A stretch of 64,000 nt of DNA. Origin: Mangrovimonas yunxiaonensis. Its GTDB lineage: Bacteria; Bacteroidota; Bacteroidia; Flavobacteriales; Flavobacteriaceae. The notes beneath the pieces were generated by a model. That model ran no database searches. It worked only from the letters and a program-made list of their open reading frames with translations, and was not told the origin of the DNA. Position numbers and translations under genes: made by a program. This document shows, one piece after another, positions 60,780-64,000 of this stretch (positions are counted from its first letter, which is position 1; each line of letters opens with the position of its first letter). The stretch lies in assembly GCF_000733475.1 (NCBI RefSeq), contig NZ_JPFK01000003.1, positions 124,001 to 188,000 of the forward strand, in the 5' to 3' direction.

Positions 60780-61675
60780 AAGTCTCTTAAAAATTTATCG
60801 GCCACATACACAATTTGCAGCAATGTAATATAAGAAACGCTTGCCAGCATAAGCTTTTTGGCTGCAATGGCACTCATTTCTTTAAATAACCTAAAGGCAA
60901 AATAAACCATTGCCAATCCTAAAAGCCCAACAACAACTGCTGCTATGGGCGAGAGGTAGAGTTTTCCTGTAAATCCAAAAACCGGGATGATGGATACGAG
61001 TACGGTCCAAATGGTATACATAATGGTTTGTACGGCAGTTCCCCTATCGCGTTTTCCTGTTGGAAGCATAAAAAAGCCTCCTTTTTTATAATCGTCGTAC
61101 AAAAACCAACCTATGGCCCAAAAATGCGGAAATTGCCAAAAAAACTGAATGGCAAATAAGGTGCCTGGCTCAATGCCAAAATTATTTGTTGCGGCAACCC
61201 ACCCTAACATAAACGGGATGGCCCCTGGAATGGCGCCAACAAACACAGCCAATGGGGTTTTGGTTTTTAAAGGGGTGTAAACACTGGTGTATAAAAAAAT
61301 AGAAATAGCCCCAAACATCGCCGTTTTGGGGTTAATAGTATACAAAATACCTATGCCTAAAATTGTAAAAATAACGGCTATAATAAAAGCGGTATTAACC
61401 GTCATTCTGCCTGCGGGAATGGGCCTGTTTTTGGTACGATCCATTAGCACATCTAAATCCCTCTCTATAATTTGGTTAAAAGCATTCGATGCCCCCACCA
61501 TAAAATAGCCTCCTAAGGCCAAAAGCAAAAGGATTTTTAACGACACCTGGTCTGCGCCCAGTAAATACCCTGCAACAGAAGAAAACACCACACTTAGGGA
61601 CAGCCCCATTTTGGTTATTTCCTTAAAATCTGAAACAATTGTATGTTGTTTTATTGAAGTTTCTATAACAGCCAA
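60770..61675 (-). CDS. cyoE: Protoheme IX farnesyltransferase (heme O synthase)
   Basis: UbiA-family enzyme that farnesylates heme B to heme O for the oxidase, about 301 residues with nine helices. SDFKEITKMGLSLSVVFSSV (about 15-34) is the start block and NAFNQIIERDLDVLMDRTKN (about 66-85) is the first Asp-rich substrate motif. DYKKGGFFMLPTGKRD is the second conserved loop. There is no ATG before the homology. TTG at 61675 is chosen because it lies about 30 bases after the promoter start; TTG 61699 would begin almost at the transcription start. Confidence 0.93.
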   Translation of the reverse strand: MAVIETSIKQHTIVSDFKEITKMGLSLSVVFSSVAGYLLGADQVSLKILLLLALGGYFMVGASNAFNQIIERDLDVLMDRTKNRPIPAGRMTVNTAFIIAVIFTILGIGILYTINPKTAMFGAISIFLYTSVYTPLKTKTPLAVFVGAIPGAIPFMLGWVAATNNFGIEPGTLFAIQFFWQFPHFWAIGWFLYDDYKKGGFFMLPTGKRDRGTAVQTIMYTIWTVLVSIIPVFGFTGKLYLSPIAAVVVGLLGLAMVYFAFRLFKEMSAIAAKKLMLASVSYITLLQIVYVADKFLRDLWI

Positions 61676-61710
61676 AGTTAATCTGTACTTAGTCGCCAAA
61701 ATAGCGACTG

Positions 61711-61740
61711 CAAAGATACTTTGAAAAGTTTATATTACAA
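61711..61740 (-). promoter_or_regulatory. Consensus promoter of the cyoE-cox operon
   Basis: On the reverse strand TTG (61738-61740), a 19-base spacer and TATCTTTG (61711-61718) match the flavobacterial consensus exactly. It overlaps the stop end of the RemB-like gene, so the oxidase genes can be transcribed separately. Confidence 0.75.
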
Positions 61741-63843
61741 ATCGAAATACCAATTAAAAAGGCTGGTTCTTAAACCCAGGTTAAACCAAACGGTGTTGCT
61801 CTCGAAGGTTGTATTGGTTTGTGCATCAGGATTAAAGTTTCTAAACGTTATATCGGCAAACAACTGTAAGTTTGATGATGGGTTAACAATATAACCGGCT
61901 TGCAAATTGGCAAAAAGCGATGTCGCTTTATTGCCTTGCCCTATGGTAACGCCTGTATCGGAAGGTCTTTCGTTGTAGTCTCTAAAAATATCGCCCCCAT
62001 AACTATAATTATCGGTACCATCGTTAAAATCTAAGCCTCTTTCTCCAAAGACAACTTTAGCATTGGCAAACCAACGCTTGTAATAATAGCGCCCTATTAA
62101 TACAGCTTCGCTAAAATTAGCGCCCCAAAGGTGGGCCATAGATTGGTTGGCATGCCCATAATTTAAGGCAATGGTATTATGCGAATAGGTATATGGCCTA
62201 ATCCTGTTATACTCGGCCTGCAGGTAGAGGTTCTTTACCTTAAAGGCATCGTAGTATTTAACCCCCAATTGGTAGCCATACTTATTTTTCCAGCTTTTTT
62301 CGCCTCCCGTAATATCGCTTTTAGAAAACTCGTCTAGCACAAACTGCCCATACACATTTACCCGGTCGCTTAATTTATATTTTGCCGACATGCCCAAAAT
62401 GGCGTTCCCGGCATCTTGCCCGGTTTCAAACTCTATAGCCCTGTAAAAAATAATGGGGTTAATGTAATTTATATCGAACGAACGGTTTTCGGTCTTGGCC
62501 CAAATTACAGACTCAAAAAAACCAATGTTCAAGCGTTTTGTAGCATTCCAACTTAAAAAATGCGTGGCCATGTACTTGTTTAAATACGCCCCATTAGCAT
62601 CTACAACATCTGGCCTAACGTCCCGCAACCACATCCAAGTATTGGTATATTTAATTTTCCAAAATGTGGTGTTCAATTTAAAATACGTCGATGGGCTAGC
62701 CACATCACTTATAAATAGCGAACGGTAACCATCGCCAATAAAATTTTTGCCATGGCCCAATTGCACATTTAAGAAATTTGCGGGCGAATAAGACAGATAG
62801 GCTTCGGCCACTGGATAATCGAACCCACGATCTTTAAAGGCTTTTGCTATGCCACGCCCGGGGACTACCCCTGCTTCGTCGGCAGCCTTTATCGAAATTG
62901 CATATTGGTTATAATACTGTGCAAATCGCCCTTGACTTTCGTAAACTGCTGTAAAGAAATTAAATTTTTTCCCTAGGCCGCCCTGCACATATAGTCCTCT
63001 TGTGTTGTTGTAGGTAGAGCTAAAATCGGTATCGGTATCTTTTCCTACTTCTAAATCGAAAATAGGATCTACCGTAAACCAATAGTGTTTGGATTGCACC
63101 CGTACCAGATGCTCGTTCCATAATTTTCGTCCAAGCAATGAAGACCTATCCTCCAGCAGGGTTTCTTTTTCCGCTTTAAAGTCGTAGTAATTAGAAACAT
63201 CGCTATACAACAATGGTTTAGATGCCGTGTGGGCATTTGTACCAACAAGGTTGATGCTTTTATCAAATTTGGCGTAATAACTATGCGTAAACGGAATATT
63301 CAGCTCGCTTGTTAATGCCTTTTGTGTGTAAGGCACAAGCTTTAAACCCACGCTATCGTATTGTGTTTTGGCAGCTTTTTCTAAAGCTGTTAACCCGAGG
63401 TTATTTCCGTTTACACGGTCTACAGAAACACTTTTAGCAACTGTTTGATCTTGTAATGGTATTTTAATCACCACCGAATACTGCTTAAAAACAGGATTCC
63501 CGTTATACGTCGCTGGTTGTATTTTTGGCAATTCTGAAAAGACTCTTTTGGCTTCTTCTTTTAATGCCTCGTATATGGCATCGACATAAATCACACGAAA
63601 TTCCCCCTCTTGATCCACTTCGAACAATATGGCCATATCGCCTTTATAATCGTTCTTAACAACATCTGGCAGTTTAAATGTTTTAAATACATGCCCCAAG
63701 ATTTGATTGTCGAAACAGAGTTTGATGTCTGCAACGGCCGCATCCTCACATGCTGGAAACACGGGCGGCTTTTCGTATAGCTGGGATTGAGAAAACGACA
63801 GAGCGCTAAATAGTAACAGGAACAAAAAACAACATGACTTCAT
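61735..63843 (-). CDS. RemB-like outer-membrane protein with TonB-like domain
   Basis: 702 residues. A signal peptide (MKSCCFLFLLLFSALSFSQS), then a TonB C-terminal-like region (about 45-130: DMAILFEVDQEGEFRVIYVD, PATYNGNPVFKQYSVVIKIP). The rest (about 215-702) is a Tyr/Asn-rich barrel, with LNVQLGHGKNFIGDGYRSLF and the final LGLRTSLFNWYFDL. It resembles flavobacterial gliding protein RemB and Wzi-type capsule barrels. The link to gliding is by similarity that I cannot measure here. It lies directly upstream of cyoE. Confidence 0.72.
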   Translation of the reverse strand: MKSCCFLFLLLFSALSFSQSQLYEKPPVFPACEDAAVADIKLCFDNQILGHVFKTFKLPDVVKNDYKGDMAILFEVDQEGEFRVIYVDAIYEALKEEAKRVFSELPKIQPATYNGNPVFKQYSVVIKIPLQDQTVAKSVSVDRVNGNNLGLTALEKAAKTQYDSVGLKLVPYTQKALTSELNIPFTHSYYAKFDKSINLVGTNAHTASKPLLYSDVSNYYDFKAEKETLLEDRSSLLGRKLWNEHLVRVQSKHYWFTVDPIFDLEVGKDTDTDFSSTYNNTRGLYVQGGLGKKFNFFTAVYESQGRFAQYYNQYAISIKAADEAGVVPGRGIAKAFKDRGFDYPVAEAYLSYSPANFLNVQLGHGKNFIGDGYRSLFISDVASPSTYFKLNTTFWKIKYTNTWMWLRDVRPDVVDANGAYLNKYMATHFLSWNATKRLNIGFFESVIWAKTENRSFDINYINPIIFYRAIEFETGQDAGNAILGMSAKYKLSDRVNVYGQFVLDEFSKSDITGGEKSWKNKYGYQLGVKYYDAFKVKNLYLQAEYNRIRPYTYSHNTIALNYGHANQSMAHLWGANFSEAVLIGRYYYKRWFANAKVVFGERGLDFNDGTDNYSYGGDIFRDYNERPSDTGVTIGQGNKATSLFANLQAGYIVNPSSNLQLFADITFRNFNPDAQTNTTFESNTVWFNLGLRTSLFNWYFDL

Positions 63844-63903
63844 GTTAAAGAGATAGGTTAATTTGGTTTGAAAGATACTATTTTTTTAAGAATGGCTCTA
63901 AAA

Positions 63904-63933
63904 AAAAGCCGTTGTCTCGAAACAAGGGCTTTT
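63904..63933 (-). terminator. Terminator near the right edge
   Basis: Arms AAAAGCCGTTGT (63904-63915) and ACAAGGGCTTTT (63922-63933) pair with one mismatch. On the reverse strand a run of eight T follows, suggesting it ends a reverse-strand gene entering from beyond the window. Confidence 0.7.
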
Positions 63934-63940
63934 AAAAAAT

Positions 63941-64000
63941 TTAGGGCAATGCGATTCGTTTTTTACGTGAAACATCATTGACAAACCATAAATAACCGCA
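63941..64000 (-). CDS. Possible C-terminal end of a gene entering from the right
   Basis: One reverse-strand frame is open from the right edge for 19 codons and stops with TAA at 63941-63943. It ends in a basic stretch (SRKKRIALP). A terminator follows eight bases later, as expected for a gene end. The fragment is too short to name and the open frame could be chance. Confidence 0.35.
   Translation of the reverse strand, partial: CGYLWFVNDVSRKKRIALP

Overview
The window looks like chromosomal DNA of a marine member of the Flavobacteriaceae (Bacteroidota). Evidence: a short (~287 aa) Bacteroidota-type primary sigma factor; many promoters fitting the TTG / TAnnTTTG consensus; few Shine-Dalgarno sequences; a type IX secretion/gliding cargo protein with a PorP/SprF partner; an HPPK-deoxynucleoside kinase fusion; a fused heterodimer-type lycopene cyclase; and a uppS-bamA-ompH-ompH-murI run. 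I cannot name the genus. I see no tRNA, rRNA, CRISPR array, insertion sequence or prophage, and no gene-free gap above about 230 bases.

Layout. 1-3.4 kb: 5' part of mutS, a SpoU/TrmH methyltransferase, the folK-dNK fusion and a queuosine-precursor transporter. 3.5-7.9 kb: an AsmA-like protein, rpoD, rpsU and a GNAT acetyltransferase. 7.9-12.6 kb: a co-directional cassette of sodium/solute symporter, M20 amidohydrolase and two different PLP racemases, probably for D-amino acid or ornithine handling. 12.6-15.3 kb: a small membrane protein, a DUF2797 protein and a bacterial GH3-type acyl-adenylating enzyme. 15.4-21.5 kb: a carotenoid locus, with a CarH-type MerR/B12 photoreceptor-repressor divergent from a triple-FAS1 surface lipoprotein and crtI-crtB-crtZ-crtYcd (expected product zeaxanthin). 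The shared intergenic region carries several TGTCTA/TAGACA boxes. 21.5-26.8 kb: clpX, clpP, tig, a holin-like protein, an alpha/beta hydrolase and pdxJ. 26.9-35.7 kb: a CBS protein, nadK, an outer-membrane barrel, uppS, bamA, two ompH/skp genes, murI and a gamma carbonic anhydrase. 35.9-40.2 kb: a LytTR regulator with a TPR histidine kinase, divergent from a VWA protein. 40.2-47.6 kb: PorP/SprF and a 2126-residue SprB-like adhesin with a type B sorting domain. 47.7-49.9 kb: Nfu-type Fe-S scaffold, dodecin and MscS, followed by a 7-bp tandem repeat. 50-56.3 kb: tsaB and a MacAB-TolC-like efflux operon. 56.4-63.8 kb: cytochrome oxidase assembly and subunit genes, cyoE and a RemB-like outer-membrane protein.

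The most interesting parts are the light/B12-controlled carotenoid locus with its FAS1 lipoprotein and repeated operator-like boxes, and the symporter-amidohydrolase-double-racemase cassette. Most other genes are conserved flavobacterial housekeeping. Coding starts were moved inward from the longest open frame where homology, signal peptides or promoter position required it (folK-dNK, asmA, FAS1 protein, alr, pdxJ, uppS, bamA, murI, histidine kinase, cyoE).
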